Below are positions 26,816 to 35,612 of a stretch of DNA of 64,000 nucleotides, piece after piece. Each line of letters begins with the position of its first letter. Position 1 is the first letter of the stretch. The notes beneath the pieces are model-generated. The model saw only the letters and a list, made by a program, of their open reading frames with translations, made no database searches and was not told the DNA's origin. The DNA is from Paenibacillus phytohabitans. GTDB taxonomy: Bacteria > Bacillota > Bacilli > Paenibacillales > Paenibacillaceae. A program made the position numbers and the translations under genes. Where the stretch lies: positions 535,705-599,704 of the forward strand of contig NZ_WHOB01000069.1 of NCBI RefSeq assembly GCF_013141775.1, given 5' to 3'.

Positions 26816-29608
26816 ATGAGAAGAATGCTAATGAAAAGCTGCATGATTATGTTAATTCTGCTCCTGTCTGTCGGCAGCTTCGGAGGAATAACGGGTATGG
26901 AGCGTGCCCGCGCAGCGGATGAATTCGACGGAATGAGGGAGCACCGCAAGGTTATGCTGACGGGAGGAGCCTCCCTGAATACTGCGGATACTGATATAGC
27001 CGCTGCAATTACCAGGCTGACTACCGAAGCGAACGGCTATTGGCAGACAATGAATACTTCGCCCAGCCGTACCTATCTGTGGAGCGATAACCCTGGTATT
27101 GGGAATTCAATTCACATCCGGGTGACCTATGAACGTCTGTACACCATGGCGCTCGCTTATGCCACCACTGGTTCGGCGTTGTACCAGGATAGTCAGCTTG
27201 AGACCGACATCGTTGCTGCACTCGATTATATGTATGCAACCAGATACCATGAGGCGGTAACGACGACCGCCAGCGGAACCAGCAATTGGTGGGATTGGCA
27301 GATCGGCATACCGATGCAGCTGAACGATACAGCTGTGCTGATGTATGACTCCCTAAGTCCGGCTCAAATTACGAATTATATGAAAGCCGTAGAACGTTTC
27401 TCGCCAACCGTCACCTTAACAGGAGCCAACCGCTCGTGGAAAGCGATCGTTGTAGGCGTTCGGGGAATCCTCGTCAAAGATGGTGCCAAGATTGCCGCTG
27501 CGCGTGACGGGCTATCTTCGATTTTTAATTACACGGTTAGCGGAGACGGCTTCTATCGTGATGGTTCATTCATTCAGCATGGCAATATCCCCTATACCGG
27601 AGGGTATGGACTCAGCCTGCTGCTGGCTGTAAGCGATCTGATGGGAATGCTCCACGGTTCAACATGGCAGGTCACCGATCCTAACCAGTCCAATGTCTGG
27701 GATTGGGTATACAACACCTATCAGCCGCTGATGTACAAAGGCGCCATGATGGATATGGTTCGCGGCAGGGAAATCTCCAGAAATTACAGTCAGGATCATG
27801 ACGCGGGACATACAGCAATGCAAGGTATCCTGCTGTTGTCCGGGATCGCGCCGCCCGCGCAAGCGGCTGACTTCAAGCAGATGCTTAAGGGCTGGATAAT
27901 GTCGGATACCTTCAAGTCCTTTTATTCCAGTGCACCGATCCCATCCATCGTACTGGCCAAGAGCATAAACGCGGACCCGTTGATTGAGCCGGCGGAAGAG
28001 CTTAAGGTCTATAAGCAGTTCTCGGCGATGGACCGGGCAGTCCAGCACCGGCCTGACTATAGCATCGGACTTGCTATGTATTCGAAGCGCATCAGCAGCT
28101 TTGAAGCGATCAACAGCGAGAACGCCAAAGCCTGGTACACCTCAGCCGGGATGACCAGCTTGTATAACAGCGATCTCGGACAATACAGCAATGATTTCTG
28201 GCCAACCGTCGATAATTACCGCCTGCCGGGAACAACCGTGTTGTCCCAGACCCCGTCAAGCAGCCATACCAGTGCAAATACGTGGACCGGCGGCTCCGAC
28301 ATTCAGAACTTATACGGCAGCTCAGGTATGGATTTGCAGTATGCGGATCATACGCTTGGCGCCCGGAAATCCTGGTTCATGTTTGACGACGAAATCGTCT
28401 CCCTGGGTGCAGGCATCACCAGCACGGACAATATTGCCGTTGAAACTATCGTGGAGAACCGGAAGCTGAACACAGCGGGCAGTAATACACTCACTGTGAA
28501 TGGCGAAGTACAGCCTTCAGCTTTGGGGTGGTCGGAAACCCTAGACCAGGTAGACTGGGCTCACCTGTCCGGCAGCACAGCTGGTGCCGATACCGGATAT
28601 TATTTTCCACAGAATGTATCGCTTGCCGCCAAAAGAGAGGCCAGAACAGGAAACTGGAAGCAGATCAACCCACGTCCGGTAACCCCGTCCACGCCGATAA
28701 CCCGCAATTATATGACCTTATGGCTGAATCATGGTGCGAATCCGGGTGGCGGGGAATATCAATATGTCCTGCTGCCGGGCAAGACGGCTGCTCAAGTGGC
28801 TGCTTATGCCGCTGCGCCTGATATTGAAGTGCTGTCAAACTCCTCCTCTGTTCAAGCGGTAAAAGAAACGAAACTGGGCATCATTGGGGCGAATTTCTGG
28901 GAAGATGGGGCCAGCTCCGTCGATCTGATCACAGTGAACAAGAAAGCGTCGGTCATGACCAGAGAAGCTGAAGAGGGCACTTTGGAACTATCGGTCAGCG
29001 ATCCGACACAGTTAAATACCGGTGTTATTGAGGTTGAACTGGAGCGTTCGGCAAACGGATATACTGCGGACCCCGGAATTACCGTGACGCAGCTCAGCCC
29101 GACCATCAAATTAACAGTCAATGTCAACGCAGCCAAAGGCAAGACGTTCAAGGCCTCCTTTGTACCGGGCAGCGGTACGCCGCCAACCCTCCCTGGAGAA
29201 GAGGTTATTGTGGACAATAACGACACCACAGGTGTGCTAAAGACGGGAAGCTGGAAGACCTCTGCGGTTCAGACAGACCGGTACGGAATCAACTATGTAC
29301 ATGATGACAACAGCGGTAAAGGCAGCAAAAGTATTGCGTATACACCCGAGTTGCCCGTCACCGCCACTTATAGCGTCTATATGATGTGGCCGGAGCATTT
29401 TAACCGCTCCACTGCGATCCCAATTGAAGTCATTCATGCAGGCGGGACGGCAACACTTACCATAGACCAGACCTCAAACGGCGGGGTATGGAACTTAATC
29501 GGAACGTACACCTTCAATGCCGGCACCTCCGGCAGTGTGACGATCCGCAATAGCGGAACAAGCGGATATGTTGCTGCTGATGCGGTCAAATTTGTGCGTA
29601 ACCCGTAA
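26816..29608 (+). CDS. Secreted xanthan lyase (PL8)
   Basis: 930 residues from ATG 26816, 7 bp after AGGAGG; the ATG at 26795 precedes that site. Signal peptide MRRMLMKSCMIMLILLL ends near ARA-ADEFDG. Catalytic residues by motif: TGANRSWK (Asn205), GSFIQHGNIPYTGGYG (His255, Tyr264), GREISRNY (Arg322, Tyr324), all with the spacing of Bacillus GL1 xanthan lyase (Asn194, His246, Tyr255, Arg313, Tyr315); the total length is also that of the GL1 precursor as I recall it. After the lyase beta domains (to about 790) a linker leads to a C-terminal golvesin-type beta domain (VDNNDTTGVLKTGSW to VAADAVKFV). It cuts the terminal mannose off xanthan by beta-elimination, making unsaturated glucuronyl ends for GH88. 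Confidence 0.92.
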   Translation: MRRMLMKSCMIMLILLLSVGSFGGITGMERARAADEFDGMREHRKVMLTGGASLNTADTDIAAAITRLTTEANGYWQTMNTSPSRTYLWSDNPGIGNSIHIRVTYERLYTMALAYATTGSALYQDSQLETDIVAALDYMYATRYHEAVTTTASGTSNWWDWQIGIPMQLNDTAVLMYDSLSPAQITNYMKAVERFSPTVTLTGANRSWKAIVVGVRGILVKDGAKIAAARDGLSSIFNYTVSGDGFYRDGSFIQHGNIPYTGGYGLSLLLAVSDLMGMLHGSTWQVTDPNQSNVWDWVYNTYQPLMYKGAMMDMVRGREISRNYSQDHDAGHTAMQGILLLSGIAPPAQAADFKQMLKGWIMSDTFKSFYSSAPIPSIVLAKSINADPLIEPAEELKVYKQFSAMDRAVQHRPDYSIGLAMYSKRISSFEAINSENAKAWYTSAGMTSLYNSDLGQYSNDFWPTVDNYRLPGTTVLSQTPSSSHTSANTWTGGSDIQNLYGSSGMDLQYADHTLGARKSWFMFDDEIVSLGAGITSTDNIAVETIVENRKLNTAGSNTLTVNGEVQPSALGWSETLDQVDWAHLSGSTAGADTGYYFPQNVSLAAKREARTGNWKQINPRPVTPSTPITRNYMTLWLNHGANPGGGEYQYVLLPGKTAAQVAAYAAAPDIEVLSNSSSVQAVKETKLGIIGANFWEDGASSVDLITVNKKASVMTREAEEGTLELSVSDPTQLNTGVIEVELERSANGYTADPGITVTQLSPTIKLTVNVNAAKGKTFKASFVPGSGTPPTLPGEEVIVDNNDTTGVLKTGSWKTSAVQTDRYGINYVHDDNSGKGSKSIAYTPELPVTATYSVYMMWPEHFNRSTAIPIEVIHAGGTATLTIDQTSNGGVWNLIGTYTFNAGTSGSVTIRNSGTSGYVAADAVKFVRNP

Positions 29609-29667
29609 TGGGCAGCTAAGTGAATAAAGGTTGCATCAAGAGACACTAACGGGAAAGGAGACTTTAT

Positions 29668-30285
29668 TTGAATAAATCCGGCAGATGGGTGGGCAAAAGC
29701 TGGGCCACGCTTGGAGACAGCATCAGCGCGGCGGGTGGCTATCAGCCGCTGGTGTGTGCTGAAGTTTGTTTCGCAACAATGGTCAATCTCGCGGTCAGCG
29801 GTTGTTCTATGGCAGCAGGCGGAGACCGCGACTACGGGGCGACTGTGCATGCGGGTCGAGCCTTACAGGATATTCCTGACTGTGTTACAGTTTTTGCGGG
29901 AACCAATGATTTCAGGCTCGATAAGCCGCTGGGGAGCATTGAAGGGAGGGACATTCATACCTTTCGCGGTGCCTACGCCACATTGATTGAGGACCTGTTA
30001 ACCCGCAGGCCGGATTCCCGTCTGAATCTATGGACTCCGCTTCAGCGGGATAAGGACGGGTGGGACAACACCGTCAGGAACGGCGCAGGCTTCCGCCTGG
30101 CGGAATACGCTGAAGCAATCCGCGGGCTTGGAGTCTATTACGCCTTACCCGTCCTTGATCTGTATGCTGAAAGCGGGATTACCCGGTTAACCCTGGATTA
30201 TTTCACCCTTGACGGTCTTCACCCGAACGCGGCTGGCTTTCAGCGGATTGCAGGACTGGCTGTTCCTTTTCTGGAGCGGCTTTGA
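29668..30285 (+). CDS. SGNH/GDSL hydrolase, cytoplasmic, copy 2
   Basis: 205 residues from TTG 29668, 7 bp after AAAGGAG. GDSISAAGG, GTND and DGLHPN give a complete SGNH set. About 86% identical (29 differences by eye) to the copy at 8735, including identical length and start codon. No signal peptide. Xanthan's inner mannose is O-acetylated, so an intracellular acetylesterase acting before GH92 is the simplest reading; the acyl group is not proven. It follows the secreted PL8 gene and precedes a terminator. Confidence 0.88.
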   Translation: MNKSGRWVGKSWATLGDSISAAGGYQPLVCAEVCFATMVNLAVSGCSMAAGGDRDYGATVHAGRALQDIPDCVTVFAGTNDFRLDKPLGSIEGRDIHTFRGAYATLIEDLLTRRPDSRLNLWTPLQRDKDGWDNTVRNGAGFRLAEYAEAIRGLGVYYALPVLDLYAESGITRLTLDYFTLDGLHPNAAGFQRIAGLAVPFLERL

Positions 30286-30334
30286 GCCGTATATAGATAA
30301 CAGCACAGCATTGTCGGACAAGAACATATACGCA

Positions 30335-30370
30335 CAGAAAGCCGCCGGATGGGCGGCTTTCTGCGCTTTT
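30335..30370 (+). terminator. Rho-independent terminator
   Basis: CAGAAAGCCGCC (30335-30346) pairs with GGCGGCTTTCTG (30352-30363), loop GGATG, then CGCTTTT. It ends the PL8/SGNH transcript and lies between convergent genes, just past the stop of the minus-strand regulator. Confidence 0.88.
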
Positions 30371-30384
30371 CAAAGAGGTTTAAC

Positions 30385-32694
30385 TCAGGAATTCAAATGC
30401 AGCTGCCGGTATTCCGTTGGCGTCATACCATAGTATTTCTTGAAATTGCGCAGAAAGCTGGAGAAGTTGGTGTAGCCGACCTGCTCGGCAATATCATTCA
30501 GCTTCATGGGGGTTTCCAGCAGCAGCCGGTGGGCGGCCTTCATGCGTACTTCAATCAGATAGTCGACAAAATTGCTGAAGGTATATTCCTTGAACAGCTT
30601 GCTTAAATAATTGGGGCTGATGCTGAACCGGTCCGCCAAATAATTAACGGAAATGTCACTTTGGGAGTAGTGCTCTGTGATATAAGAGAGAACGTTTTCA
30701 ATTAACTCGCTGCTTTTTTTCTTACTGCTCCGTTTCTCCTGCAGAGACTGAATCAGTTCGGTCATCAGCGAGCTTAGAACCATCCGCATCTCGTACAATG
30801 TCTCGCATTGCTGAAGACGGATGAACACCGCTTCATGCTCCGTCTGAAATTGTTCATTCAGGCTGGAGTCAGCTGCGGTCCGCAGCGCTTTCAGAATGAC
30901 CTGCAGACAGAGCTGGACCATCATCTCTTTGGACAGATTGCATCGCGCTGCCCGTTTGAACAGCTCCTCCAGCACGATTCCGGTCTTCTCCGCGTTCACC
31001 TGCTTGACAGTTTCCTGCACAGCATCAACGGATTCGAAGACCTCAAGCAGCCTGCCGCTGTCCCATGCGCCAACGTCGTTTGAGGTGATGAGCGCATTAT
31101 GACCCATAAGAATTTTACAGGAAATCAGCCCTGCCGACTCCAGATAAGATTTGCGGATGTCTTGAAAATGGTCATAATACTCCCCCATGCTGACGGAGAT
31201 CGTCCGTCTGAACTGCACCTCAACATAAGCCATGAAATCCTCTCCGAATGATCTGGCTTCCATTGTATTTTCCGCACGTCCCGCATCCCTGAAGCTCAGA
31301 ATCATTACCGCCTGATCATCGTTCATCTGAATCGCAGCCCCTTTGACCTTGTCCTGCCGGGAGCGGATCATCTCTTCAGCTACATTACATAGAGCGTACA
31401 GGTACAGATTCATGTCTCCAACCTTCTCAAGCATAGCCTTATTATCGAATTCAATGGTGAGGACGATATAATGCTGCGGATACAATTCAATGCCCACATG
31501 ATTAAGCATAGGCTCAGCGGAGGCGAATTTCGTCCGGTTGCCGGTCAGAATATCGAACATAATCTGCAGCTTCAGCGCCGGAATGCTCTCGTGGAGCTTC
31601 TTTTCTGCATTGGAATATCCGGTGAATACCTGCTCTATTCTGTTATGCAGATCATTATAGGAGAGGGCTTGTGAAGATGTTAAGCTCTGGAAACCAGAGG
31701 GAGTGCGCACAGTAATCTCCTCCAGCCTTGCAATGAAAAACTCCATGGGAGCAAACCAGCGGTGATTGACGAAGCGGCTTGCGGAAACCGCGATGACAAC
31801 CATCAGCAGGGCCATAGCGATCAGAATATAGCGCACTGTAAGCGAAAGCGTGCTGAGCTGCTGCTGGGATACGATGTAAATCAGCTTCCAGCCGGTATAA
31901 GCAGAGTTATCGTAGAATACGAGATTTTTCCCGGTGGCCGTTTTCTCTACCACGTACCCCCGCCCTTCGCGTGCAAGTACCCGGGAAGCGTAGCTGTTGT
32001 CCAGAATGCTCTGATGAATCAGCTTGGGGTCCTTATGGGACAGCACATTCCCGTTCCGGTCGACCAGAAATACATTGTAGCTGTCGCTGAATTGCAGATC
32101 GCCGAACATCTTCGAGATACTCTTTTCATTAATTCGCGTGACCATTACACCGCTTCTGTCTTTGGGTCCGGCGGTAAAAGGGTAATTGCGGACAAGCAGG
32201 AAATCGCTGCTCTCTGCTGCCGGAGGAGAGGCATTCCATTTGCCGGTCTTGCCGCTGCCGGTGAAGGACTTGATCCAGCCCATGGAAGGCGCTGATTCCA
32301 GCGGGTAATAGTCGGACGCAGAGAGGAGCTTGCCGCTTTTCTCCGAATACAGATAGATCGCCTTCATATTAAAATTGGCTGCGAGATTGTTGCCCAGCTG
32401 ATCCTGGAGCATAGAGAGGCCCAGCAAATGCTGAGCAGAATCCGGACCGGAGTCCTCAAAAAAAGACCGGGTATCATTACTCCGCAGCAGATTGATGGTG
32501 GTTAAATCGATTTCCTGAAGTGTGCTGTCAACCCGTTTGCTGATCTGGCTCAGCACATTCTGATTCGAACCAATCACCTGCCTTTCTAACTGGCGGATAG
32601 AGCTAATATAGCTGATCGCCACTGTCATCAGGATAATCAGGATGAATAATGCGGTATACATGAGCTGTACTTTGGCTGAAATTCTTCTCTTCAC
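30385..32694 (-). CDS. Membrane-bound AraC-family regulator
   Basis: 769 residues from GTG 32694, 9 bp after AAGGAG. TM1 at about 12-32 (LMYTALFILIILMTVAISYI), an extracytoplasmic dCache-like sensor region to about 280, TM2 near 283-305 (YILIAMALLMVVIAVSA), a cytoplasmic linker, and a C-terminal AraC domain (INYLADRFSISPNYLSKLF and IAEQVGYTNFSSFLRNFKKYYGMTPTEYRQ, last 100 residues). This one-component sensor class is common in Paenibacillus beside lipoprotein/LplB/YtcP importers and, being divergent to the importer at 32956, probably controls it. Confidence 0.92.
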   Translation of the reverse strand: MKRRISAKVQLMYTALFILIILMTVAISYISSIRQLERQVIGSNQNVLSQISKRVDSTLQEIDLTTINLLRSNDTRSFFEDSGPDSAQHLLGLSMLQDQLGNNLAANFNMKAIYLYSEKSGKLLSASDYYPLESAPSMGWIKSFTGSGKTGKWNASPPAAESSDFLLVRNYPFTAGPKDRSGVMVTRINEKSISKMFGDLQFSDSYNVFLVDRNGNVLSHKDPKLIHQSILDNSYASRVLAREGRGYVVEKTATGKNLVFYDNSAYTGWKLIYIVSQQQLSTLSLTVRYILIAMALLMVVIAVSASRFVNHRWFAPMEFFIARLEEITVRTPSGFQSLTSSQALSYNDLHNRIEQVFTGYSNAEKKLHESIPALKLQIMFDILTGNRTKFASAEPMLNHVGIELYPQHYIVLTIEFDNKAMLEKVGDMNLYLYALCNVAEEMIRSRQDKVKGAAIQMNDDQAVMILSFRDAGRAENTMEARSFGEDFMAYVEVQFRRTISVSMGEYYDHFQDIRKSYLESAGLISCKILMGHNALITSNDVGAWDSGRLLEVFESVDAVQETVKQVNAEKTGIVLEELFKRAARCNLSKEMMVQLCLQVILKALRTAADSSLNEQFQTEHEAVFIRLQQCETLYEMRMVLSSLMTELIQSLQEKRSSKKKSSELIENVLSYITEHYSQSDISVNYLADRFSISPNYLSKLFKEYTFSNFVDYLIEVRMKAAHRLLLETPMKLNDIAEQVGYTNFSSFLRNFKKYYGMTPTEYRQLHLNS

Positions 32695-32728
32695 TTGCTA
32701 TCGCTCCTTAACCGGCGGATGTTCACTT

Positions 32729-32776
32729 CATTATATGACATAATGCAGCGGTAAGCGGGTGTCACTTTCCATTATG
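32729..32776. promoter_or_regulatory. CATTAT inverted repeats, candidate operator
   Basis: CATTAT-ATGAC-ATAATG at 32729-32745 is an inverted repeat, and another CATTAT begins at 32770. They lie in the 261-bp divergent region between the AraC regulator and the importer. A regulator site is possible. No convincing promoter was identified by eye. Confidence 0.3.
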
Positions 32777-32955
32777 ATGTAGCGTTATCTACAAATATCC
32801 GCCGCATAGCGGGAGATGAGAGTTCATTGTAGGTTCTGCAACTATTCAGTCTGCCGGATAGCCCGCTATAGTTAGGTGGAGGCCAGGCGCCAGGCTTCAC
32901 CGTCTAAGCAAGACATGATCTGCCCAACATCACAAGTCCATTGGAGGTCAAAAGA

Positions 32956-34554
32956 ATGTACAGAAACAGAAAGCTCACCCCCGCGCTTCTCGCGGTGCTG
33001 CTGTTAGGAACGGCGGCGTTGTCCGCATGCGGCAACAGTAACGGAAACGCCGGAACATCCGCAGGGCCATCCCCGGCCGCTGCCTCACAGGCACCAAGCG
33101 CAGATCCCTATGCTTCGCTGCCCAAGGAGATATCCGGTTCCATTTATGACAGGGGGCAGGTGGCAACGGGAGAAGGCTCTTATGAAGAGAACCGGTGGAC
33201 AAAGTATATCAATGAGAATTCCGGAGTGAAGGTCAATTGGGTGCCGATTCCGCGCAATCAGGAGGCGGATAAATTCAATGTTCTGATTGCTTCCGATCAG
33301 GCGCCGGATATGATGACTACCTTCAACCGCGATTTTATTGTCCGCTGGGCCGATGAAGGAGCCATTCAGCCGCTGGATGAGTATATCGACAAGTACAGCA
33401 CCAGCTACAAAAAATATCTGCAGGAGCATCCCGAGCTGAAGCCGTACCTGACGCTGGATGACGGTAAAATCTATGCCATCGCCAGCATGCGACCTGCCCG
33501 TGCCAATACCGCTATCTTCATCCGGCAGGACTGGCTGGATAAACTCGGACTGGCTATGCCGACTTCGGTGGATGAGCTGGTGGTGGTCGCCAAAGCCTTC
33601 CGTGACAATGACCCTGACGGCAACGGTGCGGCCGATACCATTCCAATGGCGATGTCAACGGCCTATACGGCGATTACTGACGACTGGTATATGGCGCGCA
33701 GTGCGGCCTGGTTCGTGGAGGACGGAAAGCTCACCCAGAGCTTCTTCACCGAACGGTATAAAGACGCGCTTGCTTTCCGCCAGCTTGCTTACCATGAGAG
33801 TCTCGTTGACAAGGAATTTGCGACAGATAAGGAATTTTCGCGGCAGAAGCAGCTGTGGACCACGGGTCGCTCCGGCATCTATTTCAGTAACCTGAACATG
33901 GACAATACCATTACCGAGCTGCGGAAAAATAATCCGGAGGCCACACTGGCCGCAGTTCCGCCTCTGTCCACGAAATATGGAACGAATGGCTATGAGGTCG
34001 AAGTCCCTAACCATCTGCTGACTGCTTTTAACAAAAACATGAAAAATCCGCAGGCTGCGATGGAATTTATCGACTGGATGCTGGATTCAGGCTGGGAGCC
34101 GCTGACCTATGGAACTGAAGGCGTACATTATCAGTTGAAGGACAGCATTCCGGTCACAACCGATTTTGACAAATGGAAGACAGAGGTCGGCTATGCTTCG
34201 GAATACCGGCTGGTTCAGCAGGAGCAGCAGACGCCGGAATATTTGGTTACCCGGGCAGGGGACAGCAAGGATGATCAGGATATGGCTGCCCTCAAAAGTA
34301 CGATTATTAAAAACAGTGAGACCTATACCTTCCGCAAGGATCTGCCATATATCCCGCCAGTTGCGGAATACGCCTCCATCGCCGGCCAGTTTGAAACCAA
34401 ATGGAAGGAAATCAACACCCGTATGGCGATGAGCAATCAGACACCGGATGAAGCTGTCGAAGAGCTGCGCCAAGCCTGGAACAGTCTGGACGGAGACAGT
34501 GTAACCGCTAAGGTTCAGGCCTGGTACGATGCGAACAAAGACAAGCTGAAGTAA
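32956..34554 (+). CDS. ABC transporter substrate-binding lipoprotein, LipO type
   Basis: 532 residues from ATG 32956, 8 bp after GGAGGT. Signal peptide with lipobox ALSACGNS (Cys25). A Ser/Ala/Pro linker precedes a large LipO/YtcQ-like solute-binding domain (WTKYINENSGVKVNWVPIPRNQEADKF is its start; FIDWMLDSGWEPLTYGTEGVHY is a family segment). Divergent to the AraC regulator and followed by two permeases. Ligand unknown, presumably an oligosaccharide handled by the downstream glycosidase-like enzymes. Confidence 0.92.
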   Translation: MYRNRKLTPALLAVLLLGTAALSACGNSNGNAGTSAGPSPAAASQAPSADPYASLPKEISGSIYDRGQVATGEGSYEENRWTKYINENSGVKVNWVPIPRNQEADKFNVLIASDQAPDMMTTFNRDFIVRWADEGAIQPLDEYIDKYSTSYKKYLQEHPELKPYLTLDDGKIYAIASMRPARANTAIFIRQDWLDKLGLAMPTSVDELVVVAKAFRDNDPDGNGAADTIPMAMSTAYTAITDDWYMARSAAWFVEDGKLTQSFFTERYKDALAFRQLAYHESLVDKEFATDKEFSRQKQLWTTGRSGIYFSNLNMDNTITELRKNNPEATLAAVPPLSTKYGTNGYEVEVPNHLLTAFNKNMKNPQAAMEFIDWMLDSGWEPLTYGTEGVHYQLKDSIPVTTDFDKWKTEVGYASEYRLVQQEQQTPEYLVTRAGDSKDDQDMAALKSTIIKNSETYTFRKDLPYIPPVAEYASIAGQFETKWKEINTRMAMSNQTPDEAVEELRQAWNSLDGDSVTAKVQAWYDANKDKLK

Positions 34555-34576
34555 ACCATACGGTTCTTGGATATAA

Positions 34577-34610
34577 GGGAGCTGCGGAATGTACCCTATT
34601 CCAGGCTCCC
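34577..34610 (+). other. Intercistronic stem-loop after binding-protein gene
   Basis: GGGAGC (34577-34582) pairs with GCTCCC (34605-34610), and inner GGAAT (34586-34590) with ATTCC (34598-34602). No T-tract. It lies 22 bp after the binding-protein stop, as at 4467 and 20578. Confidence 0.55.
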
Positions 34611-34640
34611 GGAATTTATAGAGGAGTGAGAAAGAGCTAT

Positions 34641-35612
34641 ATGCCAAAAACATTGCACCAGCCCTCCGGTCCGGCGGCCATACGCTCCAAAGGCCTGAAC
34701 AAGCCGGGGCGGGGCCTGTTATTTTATCTCTACCGGGACCGTTATCTGTACTTGTTCCTTATTCCGGCCATGTCCTATTTCTTCCTGTTCAAATTTGTCA
34801 CCCTGTACGGCGAGCTGATCGCCTTCAAGGATTTCCGTCTGCTGGACGGGGTTTGGGGCAGTCCCTGGGTGGGGCTTAAGCATTTTCATACCTTGTTTGG
34901 AAGCTCAGACTTCTGGAATGTGCTGCGCAACACCCTGCTGCTGAATTTATACAATCTTGTTTTTGCCTTCCCGGCTCCGATCCTGCTGGCCCTGCTGCTG
35001 AATGAGCTGCGGGTGAACTGGTTCAAGCGGGCTGTGCAGAACATGCTGTATTTGCCTTTTTTCATCTCATGGGTAGTTCTGGCGGGGATCATAGTCTCCT
35101 TGCTGTCACCTTCCACCGGAGTAGTGAACGCGGCCCTGCGCCTGTTCGGGATTGATCCGGTTTACTTCATGACCAGCACCTTATGGTGGCCTGTGGTGTT
35201 CATTGTCTCCACCATCTGGCAGAGCGCGGGCTGGGGTACGATTATCTATATGGCCGCCATCTCATCTATTGACCCCGGCTTATACGAAGCGGCCAAAATC
35301 GACGGAGCCACCAAGCTGCGCCAGATCTGGCATATTACGCTGCCGGGTATCCGCGGAACCATTGGTGTCCTGCTGGTTCTGCAGATGGGGAAGATGATGG
35401 ATGTGGGCTTCGAGCATATCTTTAATCTGCAGAATGCCGCTGTCTTCAGTGTATCCGATGTCATCAGCACGTTCGTGTACCGCACAGGGCTGCAGAACGC
35501 GCAATACAGTCTGGCAACGGCTGTCGGATTATTTCAGGCGCTGATCGGGCTGATTCTGGTGCTGACGGTCAACAAAATTGTGAAAAAGCTGGGAGAAGGC
35601 GGATTATGGTAA
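34641..35612 (+). CDS. Sugar ABC permease, LplB type
   Basis: 323 residues from ATG 34641; a GTG at 34626 overlaps the GAGGAG site and is less likely. Six membrane segments, first near 40-60. GELIAFKDFRLLDGVWGSPWVG is the LplB signature and the EAA loop is LYEAAKIDGATKLRQIW. The last codons overlap the next permease gene by 7 bp, so translation is coupled. Confidence 0.92.
   Translation: MPKTLHQPSGPAAIRSKGLNKPGRGLLFYLYRDRYLYLFLIPAMSYFFLFKFVTLYGELIAFKDFRLLDGVWGSPWVGLKHFHTLFGSSDFWNVLRNTLLLNLYNLVFAFPAPILLALLLNELRVNWFKRAVQNMLYLPFFISWVVLAGIIVSLLSPSTGVVNAALRLFGIDPVYFMTSTLWWPVVFIVSTIWQSAGWGTIIYMAAISSIDPGLYEAAKIDGATKLRQIWHITLPGIRGTIGVLLVLQMGKMMDVGFEHIFNLQNAAVFSVSDVISTFVYRTGLQNAQYSLATAVGLFQALIGLILVLTVNKIVKKLGEGGLW

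Noticed and set aside
32761..32790. A cre-like word upstream of the third importer
   Set aside because: GGTAAGCGGGTGTCA near 32750 fits the consensus poorly on its right half.
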